Of a DNA stretch of 64,000 nt, positions 21,119 through 32,091 are shown piece after piece. The notes under the pieces are model-generated. The model saw only the letters and a list, made by a program, of their open reading frames with translations, ran no database searches and was not told where the DNA came from. Source of the stretch: Dugong dugon. Taxonomy: Eukaryota > Chordata > Mammalia > Sirenia > Dugongidae. The position numbers were made by a program, and so were the translations under genes. Numbering within the stretch: the first letter of the stretch is position 1; each line of letters begins with the position of its first letter. The stretch covers positions 96,039,819 to 96,103,818 of the forward strand of contig CM057471.1 of NCBI GenBank assembly GCA_030035585.1, read 5' to 3'.

Positions 21119-21789
21119 CTAGAAGAAGGACAGATATATTGCTGTGGGGGTTCAGAGAGAAAGATTACTTCTGGATGATACCATCAAGATGCTTTCATGG
21201 AAGAACTGGTTTCCAACGGGGCTTCCAAAATACTGGCCTATAGAACCTTCCAGTTTGAGAAATCCTAAACCACACAGTGTTTCTGGTGTATGAGTTTTCA
21301 TTGTGTGCTATGCCTAATTTTTTCCTATGAGATTTTTATTCATTCTTTAACAACTTAAACTACATTAGGAAAATGACCTTGGACGGCATTCGTCCTTGGT
21401 CTAGCTATTCCTGCAACATCAATTTTGAGAGTCAGGGACAGCTAATCACTGCAGACAAAGGGATGTACTGAGGTTCCTTTCATTCCTGCCTAAGTTGGTG
21501 ACGCACACACGCACCAAGCCGTCAGAGTGTCTCCCCTGGCAGGGTGCACCATAAGGTGAAAGGAACTGAGAAACCATATAGAAATATGACGTGGGCATTC
21601 CAAAAGCCACGCAAGCCTTTGTACCAAACTCAGGAAACCGGAGCATGCTCAGCCACAGTGTGAACCTACAGTCCTTTGCACTGATCTCACACACCAGATT
21701 GTGAGTCTCAGAGCCTCACAGTCCCAGAGCCCCCAGGACTTATTGGCAAAATGTATGTGCCCCTTAAAATTACCACCACAACAATAATA
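21119..21789. other. Unique non-coding sequence
   Basis: Nothing recognisable is seen. An 82-codon minus frame at 21446-21694 has no domain. Confidence 0.4.
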
Positions 21790-21907
21790 CCCTGTTCCAT
21801 CAAGTTGATTCCAACTCATGGACACTCCATGTGTTACCGAGTACAATTGCTCTGTGGGTTTGCTTGTTTTTGTTTTTTTCTTTTTTTTGACTGTAGTTTT
21901 TGTGGAA

Positions 21908-22108
21908 GGAGCCCCAGTGGTGCAATGGTTAAGTGCTCAGCTGCTAAATGGAAAGGTCAGCAGATTGAACCCACCAGTGGCCCCATGGGAGAAAAGACTT
22001 GATTTGCTCCTGTGAAAATGACAGCCTAGGAAACCCTGGCTGTTCTGTTCTGTCCTAGCAAATCACAATGAGTCAGAAAGGACTCAATGCCAAACATCAA
22101 CCGTCCTT
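21908..22108 (+). mobile_element. AfroSINE nested in another AfroSINE
   Basis: GGAGCCCCAGTGGTGCAATG (head), GATTGAACCCACCAGTGG (B-box region), GAGAAAAGACTTGATTTGC and CACAATGAGTCAGAAAGGAC (end) are visible. Flanking GTGGAAG (left) and ACGGAAG (right) may be the target duplication. Confidence 0.8.
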
Positions 22109-22185
22109 ACGGAAGCAGACCTCAGGCCTTACTTCTGCATCACTGCTGGGTGGCTTCAAACTGCCAACCTTAGATTAGTGGTTTG

Positions 22186-22340
22186 TGTGCCATCAAGTTG
22201 ATTCTGACTCATAGCAACAGAGTAGAACAGTCCCATAGGGTTTCTTAGGCTGTACTCTTTACAGGAGCAGATCTCCAGGTCTTTTCTCCCAGGGAGCCAC
22301 TGGTGGGTTCGAACCATTGACCATTGCACCACCAGAGCAT
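22186..22340 (-). mobile_element. Second nested AfroSINE
   Basis: On the minus strand: TCTGGTGGTGCAATGG (head), GGTTCGAACCCACCAGTGGC (B box), GAGAAAAGACCTGGAGATCT and GCTATGAGTCAGAATCAACT. Part of the CTGTCCTATAGGG segment is missing. Confidence 0.8.
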
Positions 22341-22377
22341 GAACCATTTGGGCTACCCAGAGACCTACAACAATAAT

Positions 22378-22595
22378 GGCAGTCATTCATTGATCGTTTG
22401 CTTTGTTCCAAGCCCCTTTCCAAGTACTTTATGAGTATTTTCTCATTTAATACCTTCAACAACCTCATGAGTTAAGTGTTGTTTGTAGATGGGGAAACTG
22501 AGACACAAAGAGGTGAAGTCATGTGCTTGGGGTCGCATATATGTAGACAGTAACTAACAAAACCAGGATCCAAATCTAGGCAGATATCAGTTATA
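22378..22595 (-). repeat. MIR SINE, reverse
   Basis: TTGTTCCAAGCCCCTTTCC, AACAACCTCATGAGTTAAG, GATGGGGAAACTGAGACAC and GTGAAGTCATGTGCTTGGGG appear in the order of a reversed MIR. Confidence 0.85.
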
Positions 22596-23247
22596 AATCG
22601 ATATTCAGGATTATTATCTCTCTTACGTCTTTTTTTTCTCTTCATTCCCTTTATTTTATTTTTTATTTATGTTATTTTGATCCATCTGTCTCTGCTTCTG
22701 GCTTCTGGTTCCTTTTTCTGTTTTTCTCCAAAGTAGAATATTTGGTTTTATTTATGGGCTAATCTTTTAATCCTTTTAGCCTAGTGATATTTCACCAAAA
22801 AAAAAAAAAAAAAATGAAAATTCTTTTAAAAGAGAGGTGTTAACTTTAAAAGAGGAACAATGGGGAATAATCTTGTCTTTGAGAAAGACTTTATGTTGTA
22901 CGCGCCTGAATTGTGGGCTTCCAGCTTCCGGTAATCATCACAGGTATGTGATTACAAGCCCTGTACTTGCTTTAAGAAAACGTGACCATGTGAGGATGGA
23001 GGGGACAGCTCTGCCACGAAGAATTACCAAGTGTTCTTGAAAAACACACCTAAAATCCACTCACAATTTTAATAGTTTCTATTGACATTTCATTGTCTTT
23101 GAACCCAGGGAGAAGCAACTGTATTTCCATGCTGGTCAGATTTCTGGAAGCTTATACGAGTTTAGATGTTTGGAAGCTTAGATGATGTTACTAAAGATAA
23201 TGCTTGTTAAAAAAGGCCAGGCGCGAAATGATCTCATGTATAAAATA
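22596..23247. other. Unique sequence with an A18 run
   Basis: The only simple feature is the A-run at 22797-22814. A 67-codon frame at 22837-23040 has no domain. Confidence 0.4.
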
Positions 23248-23406
23248 GGAGCCCTGGTGGCATAGTGGTTACGAGTTCGGCTACTAGCCAAAAGGCACAC
23301 AGTTCAAATCCACCAGCCTCTCCTTGGAAACCCTTTGGGGCAGTTCTACTCTGTCCTGTAGGGTCGCTATGAGTCAGAACTGACTCGACACCTAACAACA
23401 ACAACA
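23248..23406 (+). mobile_element. AfroSINE, short form
   Basis: GGAGCCCTGGTGGCATAGTG, CAGTTCAAATCCACCAGCC, CCTGTAGGGTCGCTATGAGT, then an RTE-style CACCTAACAACAACAACA tail instead of poly-T. Confidence 0.9.
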
Positions 23407-23669
23407 TAGTAATGGGCAGCTGAGCGAGGTCAGCTCAGGGGATTCAGGAGCTGGAGGACATGGGACCTGGAGGACATGAGACCTTGACTGATTGAGTGTC
23501 TGGCTCTTTACTCTTCTGCAGGGTTGGGATGATGTGAACTGATGTCTCCGTTACATGGGGTACCGGGCTGTGGTCAAATGCTGCTGCATAATCAGTAATG
23601 AGTGTACAATGGTTGCGTCTTAATGAACTCTGTATCATCTCTCCTCATCTCATCTTCTCAAACTTGAGA

Positions 23670-24085
23670 AGGCGGGCACAGCTCTGGGTTTTAATTCCAA
23701 GGGTCACCCCTAATTAGCTGTGTGATCTTTGGTGAATTTCTTAACCTCTCAAAGCTTCTGTTTTCTTAACTGAAAAAAAAAAAAAGGTGATAATAATAAA
23801 GCCAACTGCTGTCAAGTCAATTCTGACTCATAGCGACCCTATAGGATGGGATAGAACTGTCCCATAGGGTTTCCAAGGCCGTAATCTTTAGAGAAGCAGA
23901 CTGCCACATCTTTCTTCTGCAGAATGGCTGGTGGATTTGAACTGCTGACATTTTCATTTAGCAGCCGAGTGCTTTAACCACTTAGCTGCCAGGGCTCCTT
24001 GGTGATAATAATAGCCCCTACTTTACAGAATTGTCATGAGGATTAAATAAGAGAATATCTTTAAAACTCTGAGGATGGTGTGTGG
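23670..24085 (+). repeat. MIR SINE, split by an AfroSINE
   Basis: AGCTGTGTGATCTTTGGTG and TTAACCTCTCAAAGCTTCTG (left part), then AATTGTCATGAGGATTAAAT (right part), are consecutive MIR segments. Confidence 0.8.
23799..24000 (-). mobile_element. AfroSINE with perfect target duplication
   Basis: On the minus strand: AGGAGCCCTGGCAGCTAAGT (head), CAGTTCAAATCCACC (B box), CTATAGGGTCGCTATGAGTC. GGTGATAATAATA at 23786-23798 and 24001-24013 is a 13-bp target duplication inside the MIR. Confidence 0.92.
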
Positions 24086-24104
24086 CGCAGAGAGGCAGGT
24101 GGTC

Positions 24105-24330
24105 CAGCTTACCAGTGAAGAGTAGGACTGTGGAGCCAGACTTCTTGGGTTTGAACCCTAGCTCCAGCACTTACTAGCTTTGTGACTTTGGGTGCATTAT
24201 TTAATCCTTCTGTGCCTCAGTTTCCTCACCTCTAAAAGGGGTTAGTCATAGTACTACTTATAGGGTTTCACATACAGCGCTTAGAAGAGTGCTTAGCATC
24301 TGATTAGCACTGTGTATTAGCTCCTATTCC
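24105..24330 (+). repeat. MIR SINE
   Basis: GACTGTGGAGCCAGACTTC, TTTGAACCCTAGCTCCAGC, CTAGCTTTGTGACTTTGGG, TGCCTCAGTTTCCTCACCT, then a tail with CTTAGAAGAGTGCTTAGCA. A nearly full-length, well preserved copy. Confidence 0.9.
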
Positions 24331-24432
24331 TGTACATAGTCAGCATAAGAATAACATTCAATATGTTTTATTTTATTATTATTATATCAATAATGACATG
24401 TAAATAATATATTATTAAATATATATAATGAA

Positions 24433-24456
24433 CGTGTGTGTGTGTGTGTGTGTGTA
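24433..24456. repeat. (TG)n microsatellite
   Basis: About ten TG units preceded by an AT-rich stretch. Confidence 0.85.
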
Positions 24457-25139
24457 TATGTATATAGCTGGGGATCTAAAAATAAATATTTTGTAGAAAC
24501 CAGTAGTAACATACTTAAGGGGAAAATGAAAATGAACTGAACAAAAATGTAGTTTGGCAGATGCAGATGAGATTCATTCATTCATTGAGCCAGTCTGTCA
24601 TTTCTCGGACATTTGAGAATTTGAGAATTGTCCAGTATATCTGCTGAAAAGCAATATAGAGCAAGGTGAGATATTCTGTCATCAGCATCTGCTCTGGGGG
24701 CTCAGTCGGGGCCTTCTATACCCCAGCCTCAGAGATCCAGGGCGTGTGTCATGTAGGAGACAGTGCTTGAGCTTGGCTGTTGAAGGTAGGAAGTCCTACA
24801 GACAGGAACGTGGGAAGGGGAATTCTGTGCAGAGGTCTGATGGTGTGGGATGAGGTCAGGGTGGGGTGTTTTGCGGGAGCTGTATCTTGTGTGATTTGAG
24901 ACTCAGGGAGATGCATGGGGAGGAGGGACAGAAGACGGAGTGCAGAGGGAGGTAGGGCTGGCCTGGGATGGCCTTGTATCTGTAGGACGCCTGAAGGGGA
25001 TTTTAGGGAAGTAGGGATCGTCAACTTTGTGAGCTACCAATAGCTGAATGTAGGGCTCAGGCCCTCCCCAGAGCAGGTGACGATTTCCTTGGTGGTGAGA
25101 AATAGAGATGTAGAGCATGTATGGACGCCACTAACTGAG
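24457..25139. other. Unplaced sequence
   Basis: No gene is recognised. The right half (24780-25020) is GC-richer and vaguely resembles the ancient repeat at 4325, but not securely. Confidence 0.3.
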
Positions 25140-25479
25140 AGGACTACCATTGACCACCAAAAAACGAACAAATCTGTCTTGGAAGAGGTACAGCCAGAAT
25201 GCTCCTTAGAAGCAAGGTTGGTGGGACTACGTCTCACATACTTTGGAAATGTTTTCAGGAGGGATCATTCCCTGAAGAAGGAAATCATCCTTGGTAAAGT
25301 AGAAGGTCAATGAAAAAGAGGAAGACCCTCGATGAGATGGATTGACACAGCAGCTGCAACAATGGGCTCAAGCATAACGATGGTCATGAGGACGACACAG
25401 GACTGGGCATCGTTTTGTTCTGTTGTACATAGGGTCACTATGAGTGGGAATTGACTTGATGGCACCTAACAACAACAGC
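25140..25479 (+). mobile_element. RTE-clade LINE 3' end
   Basis: AACAAATCTGTCTTGGAAGA, GGGATCATTCCCTGAAGAAG and TGAGATGGATTGACACAGCA are the end of the reverse-transcriptase ORF. GTTCTGTTGTACATAGGGTC and GGCACCTAACAACAACA form the 3' end. It is 5'-truncated. The stop in GGTCAATGAAAA ends the ORF early relative to other copies. Confidence 0.85.
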
Positions 25480-25505
25480 TGAGAGGTCGTAGGGGGAGGT
25501 GATTT

Positions 25506-25831
25506 AGTGGTGGTTCAGTGGTAGAATTCTCGCCTTCCTTTCATTAGGGAGACCTGGATTTGATTCCCGGCCAGTGCACATCATGTACAGCCACTACTCA
25601 CCTGTCAGTGGAGGTTTGTGTGTTTCTATGATACTGAGCATGTTTCAGCAGAGCTTCCAGACTAAGACAGACTAGGAAGAAAGGCCTGACAATTGACTTA
25701 AAAAAATCAGCCAATGAAAACCCTATGGAGCACAATGGTCCAATTCACAACTGATCATGGGAATGGTGTAGGACCGAATATGGAGTCACCATGCGTCAGA
25801 GGTGGCCTGGATGGCAGCTGACAAGAACAGC
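25506..25831 (+). mobile_element. tRNA-Gly-headed SINE
   Basis: GTGGTGGTTCAGTGGTAGAA through TTTGATTCCCGGCCAGTGCA is the best preserved tRNA-Gly head in the window. GACTAGGAAGAAAGGCCTGA (RTE 5'-like body) and GAGTCACCATGCGTCAGAGG (tail) follow. It lies 26 bp downstream of an RTE 3' end. Confidence 0.88.
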
Positions 25832-27007
25832 TTAGAAGCAAGAGCCTGGAGTGTGGATGAGCTGACAGGAACCAAGGAATAGAAAGCCTTGGGGATAGCC
25901 AAAACTGTGAATAAAGAGGTGGAGGAATCCACCTCCACCTATCTCTATCAGAAGATAGGCCTGAATGCAGAGCCAGGGAAATCAAGGAAGTGGATGCTTT
26001 TTGGAAGTAAGGTATGCTCAGCAGAGCCAAAGGCCTCAGCTTGGTAAGCTGGTCAGGAGGAAAGGCCAATGAGAAATTGTTTAAAAGGCCTTTGTGGTGA
26101 ACACCAAGGAGGAATTTCAGAGGACCGACAGAGCAGAGAGGCCAAAGACAAGGAAGGTGAAGAAGGATTAGATTCTGATGTGGCAGTTGCTGAAGTATTG
26201 GCCTCTCCTTCCACCTCATGAAGGGGAGAGAAGAAGCAGTGAGGCTGATAGGGACATAGAGTATGGCCTGAGCAAAGAACCACTGGGCCAGCTAGCTCCA
26301 ACCCAGGCAGGCTGTAAACTTGCTGAGCTGTTGGGGACAGCCAGAAGTCTCAGTGAGGTGAACTGAATTAGTTTCATCTGTGCCAGATCTTGATAGCCCA
26401 GAGCTGAGTGTCTAGAGCAGAATGCTTTGCCAATCTGGCCTTCAGGTGGCTGGCTATCTGCATACTTGCCAATATAAAATGCTGAGATTCAGAGTCTGGT
26501 TGAGCAATAGCAAAGAAAGATAAGTTTGGAACATGACCATAGAATTGCTGGGTGTTAGACCTGGAAGGAGGAGGACAGTCAAAGACTGCCTAGTACAGCT
26601 TCCTTGGGTAAATTGAGGCCCAGAATGATCCTTTGACTTGTGGCCTGGCGTTAGTGGCCTACTTAAATCCAGAAGGACTGTATTTTCCTGACCCTGCACA
26701 CATTCCACAATACATGTCCCCTTTTCTCCCTTCTCGCTTTCCCCCGTACCCTATGCCCTTTCCTGCCCTCTGGTTGTCAGTCAAGGCCATCCTAACCCTG
26801 AGCTTTCCTGAGCTTTTTCTCTCATCCTGCCCAAAGTAGCACTCATACTCTTTACAGGGCCTTGGTAAACTTGTTGTTGTTGAGTACTAAGAAACAGTTT
26901 TAATTCTCCCGGAATCCAGATTTCTGGGGTCCATGAAGTTAGAGTGACTCACCCAGGCCATTGCCCTGAGATCTTCTTTTGAACCTTGAGCCTTGAGGAG
27001 ACTGGTT
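25832..27007. other. Unique non-coding sequence
   Basis: A 154-codon minus frame at 25755-26219 overlaps the SINE end and has no domain; I do not call it. A faint MIR-like segment (GAGGCCCAGAATGATCC) lies near 26615. Confidence 0.4.
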
Positions 27008-27546
27008 TCAGGATTGGAGGAAGACTGATTAATAACCTGTGATATGCAGATGACACAACCTTGCTTGCTGAAAATGAAGAGGACTTGAAGCACTTACTGA
27101 TGAAGATCAAAGACTATAGCCTTTGGTATGGATTATGCCTCAACATAAAACAAAAATCCTCACAACTGGACCAATATATAAGCAACGTCATGATAAACAG
27201 AGAAAATATTGAAATTGTCAAGGATTTCATTTTACTTAGTGGATCCACAATCAGCACCCATGAAAGCAGCAGTCGAGAAATCAAATGTATTGGGCAAACC
27301 TGCTACAAAACACCTCTTTAAAGTGTCAAAAAGCAAAGATGTCACTTTGAGGACTGAGGTGTGCCTGACCGAAGCCATGGTATTTTCCAGTCGCCTCATA
27401 TGCATAGGAAAACTGGACAGTGAATAAAGAAGACCAGAGAATTGATGCCTTTGAGTGATGGTGTTGGCACAAAATATTGAATGTACCATGGACTGCCAGA
27501 AGAATGAACAAATCTGTCTTGGAAGAAGTACAGCCAGAGTGCTTCA
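27008..27546 (+). pseudogene. RTE reverse-transcriptase core, decayed
   Basis: This is an internal RTE fragment truncated at both ends. The catalytic YADDTTLLAENEED motif is encoded at 27043-27084. The codon just before it is TGA where the family normally has Arg (CGA), a CpG-type change. GLCLNIKQK and EIVKDFILL follow. A small insertion after 27236 breaks the conserved LGS turn. The frame stops at 27321, and CTTGGAAGAAGTACAGCCAG marks where the copy ends. It cannot encode an active enzyme. Confidence 0.85.
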
Positions 27547-27821
27547 TACTGGTATCATTCCTCAGTGCATATAGAGTCCATTCTATCTTTAAATCTAAAT
27601 GGTCTGTATGCCCATCTCAGTATTCTGTCAGAGAAAACTTTTAGTTAGCAAAATGAAGTCAGGCACACTTTTTGCTGGAAAAATGAAGTGCTTAAAGTCT
27701 GCTCTTTCTCATTGTCTTTTTAATAAATTTCTAAGGGAGACTATCAACTCCACAAATGAAGCATAAATCACATAGCTTTTCAAGGTAATTACTCAGTTTA
27801 TTGTGGCTAAATTGTTTCCGG
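27547..27821. other. Unique non-coding sequence
   Basis: Nothing recognisable is seen. Confidence 0.35.
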
Positions 27822-28037
27822 GCTGTCTTTGGGTGGCACAAATGGTTTGCACTTGACTACTAACCTGAAAGTTGGTGGTTCGAACCCACTCAGCAGTGCT
27901 GCGGAAGAAAGGCCTGACTGTCTGCTTCTGTACAGATTATAGCCAAAGAAAACCCTGTGGAGCTGTTCTACTCTGTAACACATGCCATCATCATGAGTTG
28001 GAATTGATTCAGTTACAACGGGTTAGTTGATTGGTTG
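27822..28037 (+). mobile_element. AfroSINE, long form
   Basis: CTTTGGGTGGCACAAATGG (A box), GTGGTTCGAACCCACTCAGC (B box), GAAAGGCCTGACTGTCTGCT and CATGAGTTGGAATTGATTC, ending in GGTTAGTTGATTGGTTGG. Confidence 0.88.
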
Positions 28038-30324
28038 GTATTCTAATCAGTGAGTGAGAGAAAGAAAATTGTGCCTTTTTCTCGTACATTTTGATGGGAG
28101 GAATTTTGCTGTTTCTTGACAAGATATAAGGATGCATGAGCAGATTCCTGTCTTGGATGAGGGACAGGGGAGTTGAAAAGAAGAACATAAAAGGAATCCA
28201 TCAATGATTTAGAAGACTCCTTAATTTCCCTTCTTCTGTAACAGAGAAACAGCCTGATCAATACTCTCAAGGTCACTGTTGATGTTTGCTATGTCAGCTA
28301 GTCTTTTTTAGAGTTTCCAAAATGATCCCATGCATCCATCTTGGTAGGTTTGCTTAGACTGAGTGCAGGTAGATATGGCTTTGGGTGTGGAGCCAGTGAG
28401 ATGCTGAAGGAGAGAACCTACGAAGGTATACATGGTGAGTATCTGAAGCTACAGCAAAGTTTCAAAGAGTTGCACAACTAATTCAGTTCAAGATAATATT
28501 TAGGGAATCAAGAAAGAAATCCCCCTATGATTGCCAGTCTGCTCTGATAAGGCAATTATTATTATAAAAATGAACCCTGGTTGTAATGTGGTTTTTAAAG
28601 AACATTAATCAGTGTGTTTCCTCTTTAGTTATTTCTGTGTCATATTTTAGTTATCTCTTTCAAATGCGACTTTGCCTCCTTGGGACTTGTCTGGTAGTGT
28701 CATATATTGTTCACTTCTTTTCATATTTATTGACTAAACTGAGCTTTTTTAGAGTAAAGAATCTCTAACTTACTAATGTCAGGAAAAGTGTGCTTCTTAC
28801 CACTCACACTGACTAAAATGAGTGTAATATTCTCTTGGCACTTCATAAAAAGGGCTTTGATGGTTGCAAGCCCAACATTCAAAATGATACCCAAGCAGTG
28901 AAAGGAGGCCTAGCCCATGACCTGTATCCCTTGAAAGGTTTGTTTCCTTTGGTCATCTCATTAATTTGAAGATTTTGATTAGAATATCTAGATGAACTCT
29001 TGGAGTTAAATGCTTTGCCCTAATATTTATTTATACTATATCTGAATCAACCAGAAAGGGAAAAAAAAAATAGTTGAAGTCTTAGACAAGTCTTTCTGTA
29101 ACACTATAAAGCAAACCTTGGTCCAGGTAGAGTCAAAGGCTGATAGAGCCCTACAGTGGTAACAACCATTTGAAAAAGTTCGTCTGCAAAGAGTTCTTCT
29201 GGATGTAAGCTCACCAGGAGCAAGACACCCTGAAAAGCTCTGGAAAACACATATGGTTTCCAGTCAAAATACCATGCAAATATTTTCTTGACCACACTAT
29301 TTCTTCTATATACATTACCTGTAGAATGATGCTTTGTTATTTATTTAGAAAGAAAGCAAATGGAGAAGTTCCTCTTTCTGATTAGAATTTACAACTCTAT
29401 CAGGCAACACCCTGGAGATTAGAATCTCGTATTTTACAGAGAAGAACTTTTTTAGAAGTATCTCTGAGCTTGAAAGACGTTGTCTAAAATGCACCTCAAG
29501 CTTGAAAAATGTCTAGACTCTTTCAACAGACATAGCCACTGGGAACATGGTAAAACAACAAGAAATGGTTTAGTTTCAGATGGGAATTTATTTATTTTCA
29601 GTTTGTCAATGGGCAGACAGGCGTTTGAGGGGAAGTCTCTTTAACCATACAATTCCCTAGTCCAGGAAGAGAAAGTTATTTTTCACCCCCAGTTCCCATC
29701 ATGGAACGTACAAGAGAAAAATCAGATTGTTCTTTCATCGAGAGCTGCTAAATTATCCTCCTGGTTTTAAGTAGGAACCATGGCAGCAATTCCACTGTGG
29801 AATATTATGAGCAGAGTTAATTATAACTGTTTAATGAGGCAGATCCCAATTTTCAGTAGATCACGACCCTTAATGTATTAAAGCAGAGAGACAATTCATG
29901 TTCTTATTCAACTGACGTTTGGTTAATATGTTTCAAACAAGTTTTGGATAGACTGAGCTGATTATGGAATGCACTTTGCACTGTTCATAAAATGCTCCTA
30001 TAAAATAAAAAGTATTAATGTTATTCTTTTCATTCATTAGCTCCCTGATGTCAGTTTCAGTCTATTAAGGGAATCATCAGTTAAAAAAAAAAAGGGTTTC
30101 TTTGAAGGTCATTAAGTTAGAAGAAAAGGCATTGGTCTTCACCATCAGTCAAATTCGGGTTAAAATTACTGCTCTGACACTTCCTATTGTGCTTGAGCAA
30201 TAATGACAATGATAATACTAATAATACAATTTACTGAGTAATTATTAGTTTAAACCATATGAAATTGCCATTTTTCTAGGCCAAGAGTGGTCAGATACTG
30301 GCAATTTCACAGGGCTCAGCCTAA
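28038..30324. other. Repeat-free block, about 2.3 kb
   Basis: No AfroSINE, LINE or MIR is recognised. The stretch 29780-30070 is rich in TAAT-type motifs (GAGTTAATTATAACTGTTTA, ACCCTTAATGTATTAAAGC) and looks less decayed than its surroundings; a conserved non-coding element is possible. Short frames at 28586-28768 and 29104-29295 have no domain. Confidence 0.35.
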
Positions 30325-30533
30325 TATGTGCTGAGGCATCGTATTAAGAGCTTTATAGATATTATCTCATTTGATTCTTTCAGCACAGTTATAAGGAAAA
30401 TGTAATTATCACCATATACAGATGAGAACAGTTAGCCTTACACAAGGTTAAGGAAGTTGCCCAAAGTCACAAACTAGTGAGAGAGAGATTCAAAATCTGA
30501 GCTATTTTATGATTTCAATATTCTGTAGCCTCT
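30325..30533 (-). repeat. MIR SINE, reverse
   Basis: TAAGAGCTTTATAGATATTA, TCTCATTTGATTCTTTCAGC, ACAGATGAGAACAGTTAGCC and GAAGTTGCCCAAAGTCACA are reversed MIR segments. Confidence 0.8.
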
Positions 30534-30543
30534 CTGTAAAATG

Positions 30544-30773
30544 TTGTTGTTAGTTGCCGTCGAGTTGGCTCCAACTCACGATGACCTTATATGTAACAGA
30601 ATAAAACATTGCCCCATCATAAGCCATCCTCGTGATCGTTGGTATATTTAGTCCATTGTTGTGACTATTGTGTCAATCCATCTCATTGAGGGTTTCCCTC
30701 ATTTTCGCTGACCCTCCACTTTACCAAACATGATGTTCTTCTCTAGTGATTGGTCTTTCCTGACTAGTATTCC
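30544..30773 (-). mobile_element. RTE-clade LINE 3' end with target duplication
   Basis: On the minus strand it contains the end of the ORF region (ATCATGTTTGGTAAAGTGGA) and ends ACGGCAACTAACAACAACA. CTGTAAAATG at 30534-30543 and 30774-30783 flanks the insertion, so this 230-bp copy was truncated on arrival. Confidence 0.9.
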
Positions 30774-30905
30774 CTGTAAAATGGATGTTATATAACTTCC
30801 CTGAGCCTCAATTTCTTCTTCTGTAAGTAGGGAGAACAGAAATGTCATGAAGATTTGAGATGACACATGCAAAGTGCCTCCCATGGTGTCTAACGTGCAT
30901 TGTAT
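30774..30905 (+). repeat. MIR-like fragment
   Basis: CTTCCCTGAGCCTCAATTTC and CTTCTGTAAGTAGGGAGAA match the MIR core in plus orientation. Confidence 0.55.
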
Positions 30906-30941
30906 GTGTAGCTCAATAATGTATAGTGTTATCACTCCTCA

Positions 30942-30969
30942 TTGTCACCATCACCATCATCATCATCAG
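30942..30969. repeat. (CAT)n microsatellite
   Basis: A run of CAT/CAC triplets. Confidence 0.8.
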
Positions 30970-31117
30970 GGTCTAAAATTTTACTTACACAAGCATTTTG
31001 CCCACTTTGCAATTTTAAAAACAGGAGAGGAATTGGTTGAAAATAGAGGTGTCTGTGACAAATTGGCTTAACTGAAAACAACCAAAGAAATTGCCTGGTT
31101 TGGCGGTAACCCAAAGC

Positions 31118-31263
31118 CTGTTGCCGTCGAGTCAGTTCCAACTCAGTGACCCCAGGACAGAGTAGAACTGCCCCATAGGGTTTCTAAGGAGCGACTGGTG
31201 GGTTTGAACTGCCGACTTTGGGTTAGCAGCCAAGCTCTTAACCACTGCACCACCAGGACTCTG
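31118..31263 (-). mobile_element. AfroSINE, short form
   Basis: On the minus strand: AGTCCTGGTGGTGCAGTGGT, CAGTTCAAACCCACCAGTCG and GAGTTGGAACTGACTCGACG. The CTATAGGGTCGCTAT part is shortened. Confidence 0.88.
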
Positions 31264-31622
31264 GGCTGGGGGAAGGGGGATCAAATTAACCGTGGAGAAT
31301 CTAAGTAGAGGATTTTATCCATTACCGTAGGCATGACCTAAATTACAGAATGTGACTCCTAATGAAAGTACTACTATTTCTGTGCTACTAATAGAAAGGC
31401 AGCATTTTTAATATGGTAAAGTTGGGGGTGGTGAGTGTGGACACCAGGAATCTATTTCTAGCTGTGTCCCACAAATACCTAGGTGCTTCAGGCCCATTTG
31501 CCTGCACTATGCATTCTTTTCCCCACTGAGCAACATAGGTGATAATTTTATGAAATACTGTTTTGAATGTCTTATGTTTCTGGAAGAGTTTTCATGTGCA
31601 GCATGTATGTTAGCTTATAAAT
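31264..31622. other. Unique non-coding sequence
   Basis: Nothing recognisable is seen. Confidence 0.35.
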
Positions 31623-31756
31623 CATCCATTGAAAACCGTATGGATCACAGCGGTCCAATCAACAGCCAAACATGGGCAGCATTTCATTCCATTGGACATG
31701 GGGTCGCCATGAGTCAGGGGCCGACTTGACAGCAGCTAACAACAACAGCAACACCA
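31623..31756 (+). mobile_element. tRNA-Gly-type SINE, 3' part only
   Basis: CCATTGAAAACCGTATGGAT, CAGCGGTCCAATC, CATGGGGTCGCCATGAGTCA and GCAGCTAACAACAACAGCAA are the body end and tail. The head is lost. Confidence 0.8.
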
Positions 31757-31880
31757 ACAATACTGCACAGAGTGAGATATTTTAATGGGGAGGAGTGAAG
31801 AATTTTTATTTTGTTCTATTTCAGAGGGTGGGAAGGACAACTCACTGCTGTGTTGTGGCTCACAGAAATGACTGTAGAAT

Positions 31881-32091
31881 AAGGGTCAGCAAACTACAGC
31901 CTCTGGGCCAAATCTGCTTTCATAAATAAAGTTTTATTGGAATGCAGCCATGTCCATTTGTTTACATATTGTCAAAGTTTGCTTATGAGCTACAACAGCA
32001 GAGCTGAATAGCTGCAACAGAGATGGTATAGATGGCAAAGCTAGAAATATTTACTATCTGGTCCTTTACAGGAAAATTGTGCTGACCCCTG
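31881..32091. mobile_element. hAT/Charlie-type element, nearly complete
   Basis: The ends AGGGTCAGCAAACTAC and GTGCTGACCCCTG form terminal inverted repeats of the CAGGGGTCAGCA type. The interior has AAATAAAGTTTTATTGGAAT and TATTTACTATCTGGTCCTTT, as in the copies at 13946 and 36724. Confidence 0.85.

Larger units (their letters stand above)
21790..22367 (-). mobile_element. AfroSINE, long form, broken by two later SINEs
   Basis: Pieces of one minus-strand long-form AfroSINE lie at 21790-21907 (end), about 22109-22185 (body, CAGGCCTTACTTCTGC and GGGTGGCTTCAAACTGCC) and about 22341-22367 (head, reversed CTCTGGGTAGCCCAAATGG). Two other AfroSINEs fill the gaps. Boundaries are approximate. Confidence 0.75.

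Noticed and set aside
25755-26219. 154-codon open frame on the minus strand
   Set aside because: It overlaps the end of a SINE, is rich in Leu/Ser/Pro from biased DNA, and shows no domain or splice context.
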